Of a stretch of 64,000 bases of DNA, positions 33,279 to 46,204 are shown one piece after another (the first letter of the stretch is position 1; each line of letters begins with the position of its first letter). This DNA is from Neoscytalidium dimidiatum (lineage: Eukaryota > Ascomycota > Dothideomycetes > Botryosphaeriales > Botryosphaeriaceae). The notes below the pieces were generated by a model that saw only the letters and a list, made by a program, of their open reading frames with translations, was not told where the DNA came from and did not search any database. Where the stretch lies: positions 1,364,001-1,428,000 of the forward strand of contig CM074703.1 in the NCBI GenBank assembly GCA_037367355.1, read 5' to 3'. The position numbers were made by a program, and so were the translations under genes.

Positions 33279-35984
33279 ATGGGTCGCGTCAAGCAAACAG
33301 GTATGTTCCTGACATAAATCGAGCCTCTATGACCCCGAACTTTTCCGGATGTGCTAACCGCGATCAAAGCCCAACGCTCGCAGTTTGCCGTAGCGGAAGA
33401 GGAACAGGAGAGGTCCGTGGCCGAGCCTAACAATGTAAAGACCAAGAACCAGGATGTAGAGATGGAGACCCATGATCAGCGTCATAGCAGCACCGAAGTC
33501 GAAAGCGACCAGGACATCCGCATAGACAACGACAAAGAATTTGATGCGGAGAGTACCACCCAGGATGACGCGGGCATGTCCGACTCGGACGGCTTCGTGG
33601 ATAACTATGACGCGACAGACGAGGACTTTGAGGACGAAGATTCCGAAGACAGCGAATACGAGGAGAACCAGCCTAACAGACGCCGCCGCAATGTCAAGCC
33701 TGCGATGCCCAACAAGTCTTCCAAGCCCAAGACTGCCGGCACACTTGCGAAGCGCTCTAAGCCATCCAAGCCTTCCAGCACTTCCTCATCGACCATTTCT
33801 GCAAAGAAGCAGCGGAACTCTCGCGCAAACTCTTCCGGTCAAGCCCCTCGCGCGCTTAGAAAGGCTCATCGTGACATTGAGCGCAGGTTGTCCCGAGGAC
33901 AGCCGAACATCGTGGATGATCGGGCGCTTCGTTGCCTCCCTTACCGTACCTTGAACCGGGCTGCGAAGCGCGAGCTGATCAGGTGGAACGACGACACGTA
34001 CATGCACACTCTTCTTGCTTTGTCCTGGGTATTGGAGGTTCGCGAGATCGATGTTCCGTGGGACGAAGTGGCAGCCGTTGTGCACCCAGGTGCCACTGGA
34101 GAAGCTTTCAAGCAGGCGTTGATGAAGCTCCGTGCCAAGCGGTTGAAGGACGGCTTGCGTGTCCCACCTCTCCGCCCCGGCAAAGAGAAGTCCCGTAAGA
34201 AGTGTGAGGAGGAGCTTAATCACATCCTTTCCATGGCACAGGATGCTCGCGCCAGGATTGCTGGTGGTAGCGGCATTACTTCCAAGAGCAGCGCCTCCAC
34301 CGAAGATGACAGCAGCGACAATGAAGAGGACATGGAAACAGATAGGGAGGCGCAAGTCTCGCGCAAGCGTCCGGTTGAGCACGACGAAGAAGACGACACG
34401 GTCGTGTCCTCAGCGAACTTTAGCGTAAGTAATTCCTCCCTAACGTCTCATCTTGCAGCCTAACGCGCTCCTCATCAGGTATACTCTGACTCCTCTCCCT
34501 CCTCGTCGGGATATGAGGCAGACGTGGAGTATCCAGTTGGGGAGTGGCTTCATAATATTACCGCTGACTCTCCGCCCTCTTCCAATGCGCAGGTAGTCGC
34601 CGGCAGACTGAAGAGCCTCAACACTCTTCCATTCTACTCGGTTCGCCGCGTCCAGGATAACACCCATGGCTTACAAAGCCCTATAGAGGCGACTGCTTCG
34701 TCTCCAATAGAGGAGGATTCCGACGAGTCGACAGTGATTGAGCACATGGGTGCACTGCGGCGCGGATCTAGCGCGAACTTGGAGGGCCAGCGCTCTAGCT
34801 CTTCAGTCAACCGTACTCGTAAGGATTATACAGGCATGCAAGCTGTTCACCAACTTACCTCCACCGCGGCGTCGAGCCACCCGGTTGGGCAGCAGCAGAA
34901 CGTCCCTTTTGCGCCCGTTACCCCTCCTTCCCGGCTCCGGACGCCAACCGAATGTCCTCCAGCTCCGCGTTCTAGCACTCAGCCCAGGAAGAGCAACTTC
35001 AAGAAGAGGAGTGGAGAGGTGCTCTCTGCAGAGTCGTCTCCTGCACATAAGCGTCACACTTCAGATGCCGCCCGTATTCTCATGCGCCGGGCTTCGGTTT
35101 CCGAGATCTCCCAGATCCCCCCGGTCCCCCAGGTCTCAGACCACGAGCCGTACTTCATGTCTCCATCGCTGGCTACCCCTCAAGCATACGGCCAGGGCTT
35201 GATGGGAGGCATGGCGGTCCCGCCATTTGGCTACGGCGATATGGACAACAGCGCTTTCCAGCCCGTTCCCACACTACTCATGCAGCAGCAGATGATGAAC
35301 GCATACCAGCAGGGCACGAGCATGCAACAAACTTCTTCACGCAATCCTTTGCCGAACCCTTGGATGACTGCTTTGCATCAACAGCAGCCGGCTTTTCATC
35401 AGCTGGCGGCCAGCACCACCACCCATGTCAACCCCATGGCCCTCCACAACATCTACTCCGGTGGCGCCCTCTCCCATAGTGGCGTGATTTCTCACACGAG
35501 TGGCGTCTCCAATGCTGGTGGCGTCTCCCACGGCAGCGGCAATGCCACTTATCCAATTGGCTCTCAGAGTTCAGCCCAGGGATTGAACCAGCAGCGCTTG
35601 CCGACTGCGTTTGGTACAACCCACAACCGGCGCCCGGTTTCCATCGACCACGAAGGTGGTGTGATGACTTCTTCCTTCACCAGCGATCGCGACTTCTTCA
35701 ATAGACGCAACAACAACACCCCATCTACTAACCCGAGAATCGCGCGCAATTTTTCCGACGGCTCCGGTTACGTGCCATTCCAAAACCTGACTGTTGGAGA
35801 CTTCAGCGAGGATCCGAGGCCTAATCCCCCCCCGGACCAAATGGAGAATTCGCAGAACACAAGCTCTTTCGACCAATCCACTCAGGACTCACTCGGTAAC
35901 AACATCCAAGGCTCGCGTGTTACACCGTCCCAGCCTCAGGCTGATCCTTCTACGGACGAGCCCGTTGGCGGGGCCCAGGAGTAG
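33279..35984 (+). CDS. Conserved-type nuclear protein with SANT-like core, function unknown
   Basis: Exons 33279-33300, 33370-34424 and 34479-35984 give 860 residues. Order of regions: seven-codon first exon; acidic Asp/Glu/Ser-rich stretch (about 35-115); Lys/Arg-rich stretch (about 120-190) likely for nuclear import; a compact region (about 205-275) with IRWNDDTYMHTLLALSWVL, VPWDEVAAVVHPG and AFKQALMKLRAKRLKDG, whose Trp/helix spacing resembles small fungal Myb/SANT-like proteins; an acidic patch; then about 500 Ser/Gln/Asn/Gly-rich disordered residues. I do not recognise a named family. A chromatin or transcription role is inference from the acidic-basic layout and the SANT-like core. Introns are 69 and 54 nt; joins keep frame. 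Confidence 0.75.
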
Positions 35985-36469
35985 ACTCATACTTCCAATC
36001 TGAACAATTCCGACGTACCGACGCCAATGCAAGTTTCCAGCCAGAAAAGTATAGCGAAAATACGCCAGAGGTTTCATCAAGGTTGATTTCAATGAGCAAG
36101 GCGGGCTCTTGCTCTTTTCCTTCTTCCTTTTCCTATTCCTATCATCTCATCTCTTCTTTTCCACCTTTGCTTTTCTACGACCGCCCAGCAGAGCAACTCT
36201 ATGGGCCCTTTTCTTTCTTAGATGTTTACCTATGACATTATCCCCTTTCCCCGTATGGTAATTTCCCGCTGGGACTCCGGACTTCGTCGACCTTCAGGAT
36301 ACCAACCATTCCAATTGGATTTGGCGCCCACAACATCCATTGGCATATTCCATAGGTTGGCCGAAGATCCTGGATACCGAAACAGCCTCATCATTCATAC
36401 GGACGATATCCCATTGAGAACCGGCTCTACGATCGATTTTCTTCCCACGACTAATTCAGCTGCTGCCTT

Positions 36470-36656
36470 GTCAGTACTGGTAGCACCATCACCTTGATGG
36501 GCTGGCAGGAATACGGAGATTCAGCACAGCGACGGCATTAATTCCTAATGAATGCTTTCCTTTTCCTCATTTGCTTTTAGACAAAATGAACAACAGTTCT
36601 CTCGTCAGTACTGACAACACTGTCATCCTCATGGCATATTGGCAGGAACACAGAGG
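36470..36656. repeat. Imperfect direct repeat, two copies
   Basis: Segments starting at about 36470 and 36602 share TCAGTACTG, ATGG and GGCAGGAA blocks in the same order, with substitutions and a small gap, about 132 bases apart. They look like an old local duplication. Confidence 0.5.
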
Positions 36657-37634
36657 CTTGTCATGCGTCTCCAATGTCTTGTCTGATTATGCGTAGACCT
36701 GCACTTCGTCAGCGCCTCACAGATGACACCATCACCATCGACGGTCTGAGATCTTTTCTTTGAATGGGAAGAGGGTGAATTGCCCGCTTTGGCATGGTGT
36801 CTGCCGGTATGAGCGTGGAGGCGGGATCGGGCTTCTGATGTTTGAACGATATTAGCGTAGACTAAAGAATGTTGAAAGCTTCGGCACCAAATCTGTCCAG
36901 AACTTAAACATGACGTTGACCATGTTGCGTAGATTTTCGGCTGCAGTGGTTATCTTCCGACGCGCGACAAGCAGTGGGCGCACTAATTTTGCAAGAGCAG
37001 ACTACTCGCACGTTATAGCCCAAAGGCAGTTGAGATAGTCATCCAGATGTCAATGTTACAAGTATGATTGAAGCTTCACCTTCAGATGATTACTTGGACC
37101 GTTGATGCACATTTCCCTTTTGCCATGGGCTGAGGCGTTAACGCCTCGTTTGCTCATTGTGGAGTAGCTTGGGAGCAAGAACTGTAAAAGCTGGGGATGG
37201 ACTGGAGTAGCCTGAGTCATGGAAGCTCAGAGAGGCGGACGAGATGATCGAGGGACTTCTGCGAATTTCCATTGGATGAAGTGCCAGAGCAGGTCAAGAG
37301 GTCAATGCGGGTGTGGAGAAGCGAGTTAAGGCCGAGGTAAGCGTCGTGATAATTGATGGCAACAGGTAGCATGGTGAAGGGTGATTGGGGGTTCGGCGTA
37401 CGTGACAGGACGCCGAGGACAAACTCGCGGCTCTTGTGTGAGGACTGGACGGATCAACAGGCTTCGGCATAGCCTTCTGTATATCCTAGCAGTGTGCGCA
37501 GAAAGCACAGCGCAGGCGTGTTAGCAATCGGGTGGATGGGAAGGGCCGGCGAGGCGTGCGGGCGATTGGCCGAGGTGAGTAGCGCAGCTAGCCCCGGTCC
37601 TTCTTTCAAGCTTCCAATCGCGCACGGGCTCTTC

Positions 37635-37647
37635 ATCTCGAACCTTC
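37635..37647 (+). promoter_or_regulatory. Candidate heat-shock element upstream of HSP60
   Basis: ATCTCGAACCTTC fits the alternating HSE pattern nTTCnnGAAnnTTC with one mismatch in the first unit. It lies about 165 bases upstream of the HSP60 start codon, a usual distance for HSF binding. Confidence 0.45.
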
Positions 37648-37812
37648 TCACATTTTTCCTTCATCAACACCGCGCTTCCTCGCCATCACCATCTCTTCCT
37701 CGCCTTGCACCTGTCGAATACCTCGCTCGGCGTCTTTGGAGCTCCAGGCTTGGGTGTCGTTGTTCCTGCTTTCCCGCATTTCCCCCTCCACAAACCCTAA
37801 ACACGATCCACA

Positions 37813-39705
<1,893 letters not shown>

Positions 39706-41095
39706 GATGCTGCGCCTGTTCAAAAAAAAAAAAAAAAAGTCCGAACAAGAACAAAAAAAGCCAAAAAGTTTTCCCCGAGTTTTCCCACACCGTGTATACC
39801 CTCTGTCTACCTACACCCCCCTAACTTCTCGACAACTGTGTTAAGTACTGGCACCTCATCTCCGCTCTGGTAACTACCTTTTTCTGGCTATAATTGGGCA
39901 TGGCGGAGCGGGGAGTTTTTCTCTGTATGATATTGTATTTACATGGTGACGAACATCAAAAAAGAATGAAGTAGAGTGTGATGACGGATACAAGCCTCGT
40001 GCAGAATCGATATGGTCATGAGCATTGCTAAGCAATATGTACTGCCTTCAGATATGAAATCCTGAGATAATATGTGAATGCTGGCATTGTTCACAGGGGA
40101 CTGCATCTTCGTGTGCTGGATTCATTGTAGGCACAAGGCGTTTCCAAGCACGCAGGCAGCAGTTACGGAGGTCTACATTAGGCAGTTGCTTAAGGGGTCA
40201 CACCCGTAACAACTGGCCTTGGCAAGGCTCACGACAAGACCTGGCTCACATACGGCCGCAGGCAACAGGGTTAAGGTACGAGCAATCGGGTTAAGAAGAT
40301 TCCGGACGCATCGGGTAGTTGTCCGCGTCGTTAGTGGGTGATGTCATCTGCACAACGTGGGGCTCGAGTCTCATGCGACGGGCGCTGCTGCGCGGTCGAG
40401 CGAGGCTCACGAACGTCGAAGAGGACCCTGATTGGCGGTGGTCAGGAGCGGCGTGTGTTTGCAGGCGGCGGGATCTTCTTCAGGAGATGATGTCGACGCA
40501 TTGATGCGGTTGCGGCGGGAGGAAACGGTACGGCGGCTTCTGTGCGCTGGGCTTTGCGAGGCCTTGGTGCCTGACCCGCCGCCGCATTTCCGTGACAACA
40601 GCGCGGGTGGGCGAAGGTTGGGTCAGGGTTTGCACGCGGGCTCCAGGCGGCAACAAAGCATTGTGTAGGCTGGGCTGCCAGGGCATGGATGGTTGCGACA
40701 GGGAGGGCATTGTTTACGCAGCGGCCTCTGGAGGAACAGACAGGCGGTGGGCTGTCCTGTGCTTCGTCGGACGGCACATAATCTCCAGTCCCCACTAGGT
40801 GGCCGCTCTCTGCCCCTCTACCGCACCCAAACAACTTCATCCCGCAACACCTTTGCAACACCACTCCCGCACAACCAGCTCTCTCCGCCGCACTCCCCGA
40901 GTCCCATTCGCACGCTCCATTCCTCGCTGTAAGTCGCCCGCCCCGCTCGCTGTCGCTGCCCGCCTGCGCATGACGCCACCGCTGAGCTGCCCGCCCGCCC
41001 GCTCGCTGCCTCGATGCGCTGACGATGGTGCTGACAAGTTTCCTCCCGCCGGTAGCTGCTCGTTTCCAACCTCACAACCTTCCACATCCGTCGCA
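39706..41095. other. Intergenic region
   Basis: HSP60 3' UTR (A-run at about 39722) and the promoter/leader of cofilin, which is pyrimidine-rich from about 40800 on. Open frames here are low complexity. No gene supported. Confidence 0.6.
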
Positions 41096-42010
41096 ATGGT
41101 GAGCCCACCCCACCCTTCTGCTGGCTGTCGCAATGTTAACATGCTCTCCGCGCGCAAAAGGCTTCCTCCGGGTTCGTAATTCCTGCCCCTACCCCTCCCC
41201 CTCCCCCTCAACGCCTCGCTCGCGCGCGCCGCTCGTTATCGACGCAGCCCTGGCCCCGCGTCTGCGACGACGCCGATAGCAGCCACCTTCCGGACGCAAC
41301 ACCCGTCCTGTGATGACAGATGGCGCTTCCGACCTGGCTGCCGGCCCCACCGACTTTTCGCTGCCCTACTAACGTGCGCCCGCGTCCTCTAGTGTCTCGG
41401 TCGCCCCGGACTGCGTCAGCGTCTTCAACGAGCTCAAGCTGGGCAAGGACCTCAAGTGGATTGTGTACATGATCGCGGACAGCGGCAAGGAGATCGTCGT
41501 CGAGCACAGTGAGAAGAAGAGCGACGAGTCCGAAGAGGCGCAGTGGAACAAGTTCCGCGAGTACCTGCTCAACTCCAAGTCCAAGAACAAGAACGGCAAG
41601 GAGGGTCCCGGCGCGCGGTACGCCGTCTACGACGTCGAGTACGATGCGGCCGCCGGCTCCTACGGCGAGGGTGTGAGGTATGCCAATCGCTACATGGTCC
41701 TCGCAAAAAAAAACAAAAAAAAACATACTCGCGCGTCATGACGCTGACGGCTCCTTAGGAACAAGATCACTTTCCTCTCCTGGATCCCTGACAACCTCGC
41801 TCCCTGGGTAAGCAGAGCCACATCCTTTTTATGTACTGATTGACGGCCGCTAACATTTCATGACTGGTGTAGCCCAAGATGGTTTACTCTTCTTCCAAGG
41901 ACGCCATTAAGCGCGCGCTGACCGGCGTTGCCGTCGATATTCAAGCCAATGACGAGGCTGACATTGAGTACGAGGCTGTCCTGGCTAGCGTCTCCAAGGG
42001 CCGCTTCTAA
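41096..42010 (+). CDS. COF1: Cofilin (ADF family actin-severing protein)
   Basis: Exons 41096-41098, 41161-41171, 41393-41677, 41759-41807 and 41873-42010 give 161 residues. Exon 1 is only the ATG, followed directly by a GTGAGC donor; exon 2 is 11 nt. Together they give [16 protein letters not shown], the normal fungal cofilin start; intron 2 has a perfect TACTAAC-type branch site near its acceptor. ADF hallmarks: [14 protein letters not shown], the RYAVYDVEY strand, the [11 protein letters not shown] strand and the long actin-binding helix [15 protein letters not shown]. Cofilin binds ADP-actin and severs or depolymerises filaments at patches, septa and hyphal tips. Slightly longer than yeast COF1 because of a [12 protein letters not shown] loop. 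Confidence 0.96.
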
Positions 42011-42756
42011 GCTCGCGGAAAAGAAAGAGCGTGTCTGAAAGCAAAACGGGCACATCTTATTTTTTCTGATGCCAGTAAAATGAGCGCCGATTCTTGTTGT
42101 TTCTGGAAGCATTCACGAGGCATGCTAGTGGGCGGCTGGGCGGTGCGGGGCAGTTTAATACCCTCAGTCGTGGGAAAGATGGTCGCCGGGGGAGATGGCG
42201 TGTTGATGTTCCTTTGCAGTTCATGCTGCTGCCGCGGCTGGCTGCCTGCCTGATAGCACACAAGTTTGGGATGATAGAAGGAATATGCTTTACTTTAATG
42301 TTCTGACTTCTTGAAATTTACGTGCACGTGCTCTTTTACTTGACTAGGCTGCAGGTCCGTTTGGGTGTCAGCCTATGATTGGCACAACAGATTTCAACGG
42401 ATATAACTGCTGGAGCGTTTAAAAAGTCGTACATACACGTTTATTTCCCATTGACCAACGAGCGCGTTCTGCTGAGGGGTCTCATTTATGTCATGACTTG
42501 AACTTCAAACACAGTATGCCTGCTGACGGGGGGTTTCAAGATCAATAAATACTGTGAATGACAGTTGTGAGCGAGTCTTCTCTCGTTATACATTCCATAT
42601 TTTTTATATGTCCCCTGCAAACGCGCTCCATGACATAACGCTCAATTCCCGTTATATGCATATACTCGCACTTTATCTGATCTTCTCCAATGGCCGGTTG
42701 CAGCCACGTCCCGAATCACCCCAAAACCAACCATCCACGGGAAGAACAGTGCCTCA
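42011..42756. other. Convergent intergenic region
   Basis: 3' sides of cofilin (plus) and the Get5-like gene (minus). AT-richer than the genes. No gene seen. Confidence 0.6.
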
Positions 42757-43656
42757 TCAGCCTTTCCTGACCGCATCCCTAAACAGGCCCGCCAACCGCT
42801 GCCCCTCCCCCTCGTCCTTCAACCGCTGCACCAGGAACCCCCGCAAATCGCTCCAGAACGCGTCCGTCTCGAGTATCGCGGCGGCGTCGCCCGGCCCCGC
42901 CGCCGCCGCCGCCGCCACCGGCGCCTCGCCCATCTCGACCTCGACCTGGCTCTGCTGCGGCGGCGGCGGACTGCTCACGCGCTCGGGCGTCGACACCGGC
43001 GGCGTGCTCGCCGCTGCTCCTGCTCCTGCTCCTGCACCTGCCCCCGCTCCCGCGGCCCCCATCACCATGACGCTCAGCTCGACGGGTATCCCCGCCGCCC
43101 CGCCCTCGAGCGCGGACGCGGGCACGATTTCCTTCAGCACTTTGACGTCGCTGACTGGCTTCTTCGCGTACAGGATCTTGATCTTGTCGGTCGGCACGCC
43201 GGCCGCCGCGGCGTACGCGGTCTTGAGGTCGTGGATCGAGGTCGTGGCGAGCGGGGCGGGGGCGGGCAGCACGTGCGTCGGAAGCGTGGAGCGGGTGGGC
43301 TTGAGGGTGACGGTCGCGGTGGGTTCGGCGGTGGCGGTCGGGGCGGTGGTTGTTGTCGCTGCTGTTGTCGTGCCGTCGTTGTTGCTGGGCGTGGAGCCTG
43401 GTGCCGCTGTTGCTGCGGAGCTAGCGCTGGTGGTTTTGCGTTTGGGGTTGGGCATGCGGGGGAGGATGAACTGTGGTGGGGGGAAGGGGGTTAGTCGGTT
43501 AGCCGCTGAGGCGGTGAAAGAGTAGGTGAGTGAATGTGGACATACTGCCGGTTGGGGTGGGTAGCTTTTGGGGTCGACGACGTGGTCGCTCGAGAGGCGC
43601 GCGGGCCGCGCTTCGAGCGCGGTGAGGAATTGCTTGGCGAATGATACTTCGGTCAT
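42757..43656 (-). CDS. GET5: Get5/Mdy2-like ubiquitin-like protein of the tail-anchored protein pathway
   Basis: Exons 43546-43656 and 42757-43470 give 274 residues. The N-terminus (MTEVSFAKQFLTALEARPAR) matches the fungal Get5 N-domain that binds Get4. A Thr/Ala-rich linker leads to a ubiquitin-like fold (about 95-170) with TSIHDLKTAYA and KIKILYAKKPVSDVK. An Ala/Gly/Pro-rich linker follows, and the final 35 residues (FWSDLRGFLVQRLKDEG) resemble the C-terminal homodimer helix. Get4-Get5 delivers tail-anchored proteins from Sgt2 to Get3. The 75-nt intron (GTATGT ... CCACAG) is a multiple of three and stop-free, so retention would add 25 residues; splicing is preferred because it joins SYPPQPA to FILPRM as in relatives. 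Divergent from NOP2. Confidence 0.8.
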   Translation of the reverse strand: MTEVSFAKQFLTALEARPARLSSDHVVDPKSYPPQPAVCPHSLTYSFTASAANRLTPFPPPQFILPRMPNPKRKTTSASSAATAAPGSTPSNNDGTTTAATTTTAPTATAEPTATVTLKPTRSTLPTHVLPAPAPLATTSIHDLKTAYAAAAGVPTDKIKILYAKKPVSDVKVLKEIVPASALEGGAAGIPVELSVMVMGAAGAGAGAGAGAGAAASTPPVSTPERVSSPPPPQQSQVEVEMGEAPVAAAAAAGPGDAAAILETDAFWSDLRGFLVQRLKDEGEGQRLAGLFRDAVRKG

Positions 43657-43960
43657 GGCTGCGGGCTAAGGGGTACTCGGCGTTGAAGGGACAGGCGTGT
43701 GGGGTGAAGAGGGAGTAGACGAGCGGGAGAGCTTCTGAAGTTTGGTCGGCGCGCAATGGTGGTGATGCTTGCTGGCGGGATGCGGGCGCTCGGGCCAACA
43801 GATCGGCGGCCCGGAGCTAGGGCTTGAATTTTCTCACGAAAATGTGCTGAGGCGTGCGACGAGCCCTGATTGTATTACCCGACACTTTTTTTTTTCCCCC
43901 TTCTCTCACTCTCCTCTCTACTCCCTCCTCGAACCTTTTGGCCTCCACATCCCGGCAAAC
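43657..43960. promoter_or_regulatory. Short divergent promoter, GET5-like / NOP2
   Basis: Only 304 bases separate the two start codons. A T-run followed by CT-rich sequence just before the NOP2 ATG is typical of strong fungal promoters. Confidence 0.6.
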
Positions 43961-46204
43961 ATGGGTCCTAGTCGCCGTATGAGAAAGCAGGGCGTGCCGC
44001 CCCCGCTCGACGAATCGCTCGTTACCCGCAAGCGCAAGGACGCTCCCACCGAGCCCCAACCCGCCGCTCAGCAGAATGGCAAGCCCAAGAAGCGCAGGAC
44101 TTCTGACGAGAGCCTGTCCGTCAAGCCTGCTAAGAAAGCCAAGGAAGATGTCAAGACAAAGGCCAATGGCAAGTCCGCCGCCAAAGTCAGCGGCGGGAGT
44201 AAGAAGTCGAAGAAGGCGCCCGAACCTGAGCCTGAGTCGGAAGACGAAGACGAGAAAATGTGGGAGGATGAGGACGAAGATGATCCTTCTGGACTAGAGG
44301 AGGCCTTAGATTCGGACAATTTTCCCTCGGATGACGATTTCTTGGACGGGGACGAGGACGAAGACGACGTCGTCGACTCGGATGACGACGCGCCTCGCAA
44401 AGAGAGCATGTGGTCGGAGGATGAGGATGATGATGAGGATGCCGAGGAGAGACTGACGGCTGCAAATATCGAAGGTCTCTCCCGGAGATTGGATATGCAG
44501 AGGGCGCAGGAGGAGGCTGAGGCACAGGCAGAGTTGGAGGAGGCGGCACTGCAGACCAACATTGCCGGAGACCGACCCAAAATCCTTGGCGACGAAGATG
44601 ACGACGAGGATGGTGCACGATCGCATGTGGCTCCTGACCTCCAGCTGCTCCGGACTCGCCTCACAGACACCATTCGCGTACTGAACGACTTCCAGAACCT
44701 GGCCGAGCCCGGCAGGTCGAGAGCAGAGTACACGGCTCAAGTGCTCAAGGACATTTGCGCCTACTACGGATATTCGCCATACATGGCCGAGAAGCTTTGG
44801 ACACTCTTCCCCCCAAGTGAAGCGTTTGCATTCTTCGAGGCCAACGAAACGCCCCGTCCGGTTGTTATCAGAACGAACACCCTTCGCACCCACCGTCGCC
44901 AACTTGCCCAAGCCCTCATCAACCGTGGCGTAACGCTCGAGCCGGTCGGCAAATGGTCAAAGGTGGGCCTTCAGATCTTCGAGTCACAGGTTCCCATCGG
45001 TGCTACTCCCGAGTACCTTGCTGGTCACTACATCCTTCAAGCCGCATCATCCTTCTTACCTGTCATGGCTCTGGCTCCTCAGGAGAATGAGCGAATCCTC
45101 GATATGGCCTCCGCCCCCGGTGGCAAAACCACACATATTGCTGCGCTTATGAAAAACACTGGCTGTATTTTCGCCAACGATGCCAACAAAGACCGTGCCA
45201 AGGGTCTGATTGGTAACATCCACCGTCTGGGCGTGAAGAACACTATTGTCTGCAACTACGACGCCATGGAGTTTCCCAGAGTCATTGGCGGCTTTGACAG
45301 GGTCCTTCTCGATGCCCCCTGCTCAGGTACCGGTGTCATCGCCAAGGACGCAAGCGTGAAGACCAACAAGACCGAGAAGGATTTCATGCGCCTGCCTCAC
45401 TTGCAGAAGCAGCTGCTCCTCCACGCCATCGACAGCGTTGATCACGCATCCAAGACCGGTGGCTACATTGTCTACTCAACGTGTTCCGTTACGGTGGATG
45501 AGAACGAGCGCGTAGTGCAGTATGCGCTCGACAAGCGGCCAAACGTGAAGCTCGTGTCCACCGGACTGACCTTCGGCAAGGAGGGCTTTACCAGCTTCCA
45601 GGGACGCCAATTCCACCCCAGCCTGAAGGAGACTCGGCGCTACTATCCCCACGCCTACAACGTTGACGGCTTTTTCGTCGCTAAATTTAAGAAGATCGGC
45701 CCCACGCCCGCAAATGCGGTCAGCGCTGCCAATGCTAGCACGAAGGCGGCTAAGGCTTACAAGCCTCAGAAGGAAGGCGAGGCTGAGATTATTGATAAGA
45801 CTCCTATCACCACGGACGAGAGCGGCAAGGAGACAGAGGATGACTTTGGTGGTTGGGATGATGATGAGGATCAGAAGATCATTGAGAGGAGCCTCAGACA
45901 TCAGTTGAGGAAGAAGGGCAAGGATCCGAGGGCAGTGTTAGGCAAGAAGACTAAAAAGGAGAGCGAGAAGACGGACCAGGATAGCGTGAAGGAGGCAGAG
46001 AAGAAAGAAGAGCAGAGCAAGGCCGTGCAAAAGGAGGTTAAAGAGCAAAAGGAAGTTACTGAGAAGGGGTCAAAGAAGGAAAAGTTGAATAAGAAGGACA
46101 AGAAGGCATCGAGCAAAACGGGAAATGAGGCTGGCCAACAGGCCAACGGCAAGGCCGGGGCCGGCCCGAAGGAAAAGAAAAAGGCGGGGAGGAAGTCGGT
46201 GTAG
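43961..46204 (+). CDS. NOP2: 25S rRNA (cytosine-C5) methyltransferase NOP2
   Basis: Single exon, 747 residues. The N-terminal 230 residues are Lys-rich then Asp/Glu-rich, a usual nucleolar feature. The NOL1/NOP2/Sun core (about 270-580) has the SAM-binding motif LDMASAPGGKTTHIAALM, motif IV LLDAPCSGTGVIAKD and motif VI VYSTCSVTVDENE; the two Cys of PC and TC are the catalytic pair. NOP2 methylates 25S rRNA and is needed for 60S assembly. The C-terminal 150 residues are a Lys/Glu tail. The start at 43961 (sequence context CAAACATGGG) is preferred; the frame is open upstream to an ATG at 43769, but that extension is not family-like and would fill the shared promoter. Confidence 0.97.
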   Translation: MGPSRRMRKQGVPPPLDESLVTRKRKDAPTEPQPAAQQNGKPKKRRTSDESLSVKPAKKAKEDVKTKANGKSAAKVSGGSKKSKKAPEPEPESEDEDEKMWEDEDEDDPSGLEEALDSDNFPSDDDFLDGDEDEDDVVDSDDDAPRKESMWSEDEDDDEDAEERLTAANIEGLSRRLDMQRAQEEAEAQAELEEAALQTNIAGDRPKILGDEDDDEDGARSHVAPDLQLLRTRLTDTIRVLNDFQNLAEPGRSRAEYTAQVLKDICAYYGYSPYMAEKLWTLFPPSEAFAFFEANETPRPVVIRTNTLRTHRRQLAQALINRGVTLEPVGKWSKVGLQIFESQVPIGATPEYLAGHYILQAASSFLPVMALAPQENERILDMASAPGGKTTHIAALMKNTGCIFANDANKDRAKGLIGNIHRLGVKNTIVCNYDAMEFPRVIGGFDRVLLDAPCSGTGVIAKDASVKTNKTEKDFMRLPHLQKQLLLHAIDSVDHASKTGGYIVYSTCSVTVDENERVVQYALDKRPNVKLVSTGLTFGKEGFTSFQGRQFHPSLKETRRYYPHAYNVDGFFVAKFKKIGPTPANAVSAANASTKAAKAYKPQKEGEAEIIDKTPITTDESGKETEDDFGGWDDDEDQKIIERSLRHQLRKKGKDPRAVLGKKTKKESEKTDQDSVKEAEKKEEQSKAVQKEVKEQKEVTEKGSKKEKLNKKDKKASSKTGNEAGQQANGKAGAGPKEKKKAGRKSV

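Larger units (their letters stand above)
35985..37812. other. Intergenic region with imperfect direct repeat
   Basis: Contains the 3' UTR of the SANT-like gene and the HSP60 promoter. Two related segments of about 50 bases near 36470 and 36602 are listed separately. No gene supported. Confidence 0.6.

Noticed and set aside
42554..43525. 323-codon plus-strand frame
   Set aside because: Antisense to the GET5-like gene; Ala/Pro/Val low complexity.
43769..43960. Upstream start extending NOP2 by 64 residues
   Set aside because: Extension is not conserved-looking, crosses a T-run and the shared promoter; ATG at 43961 has a better context.
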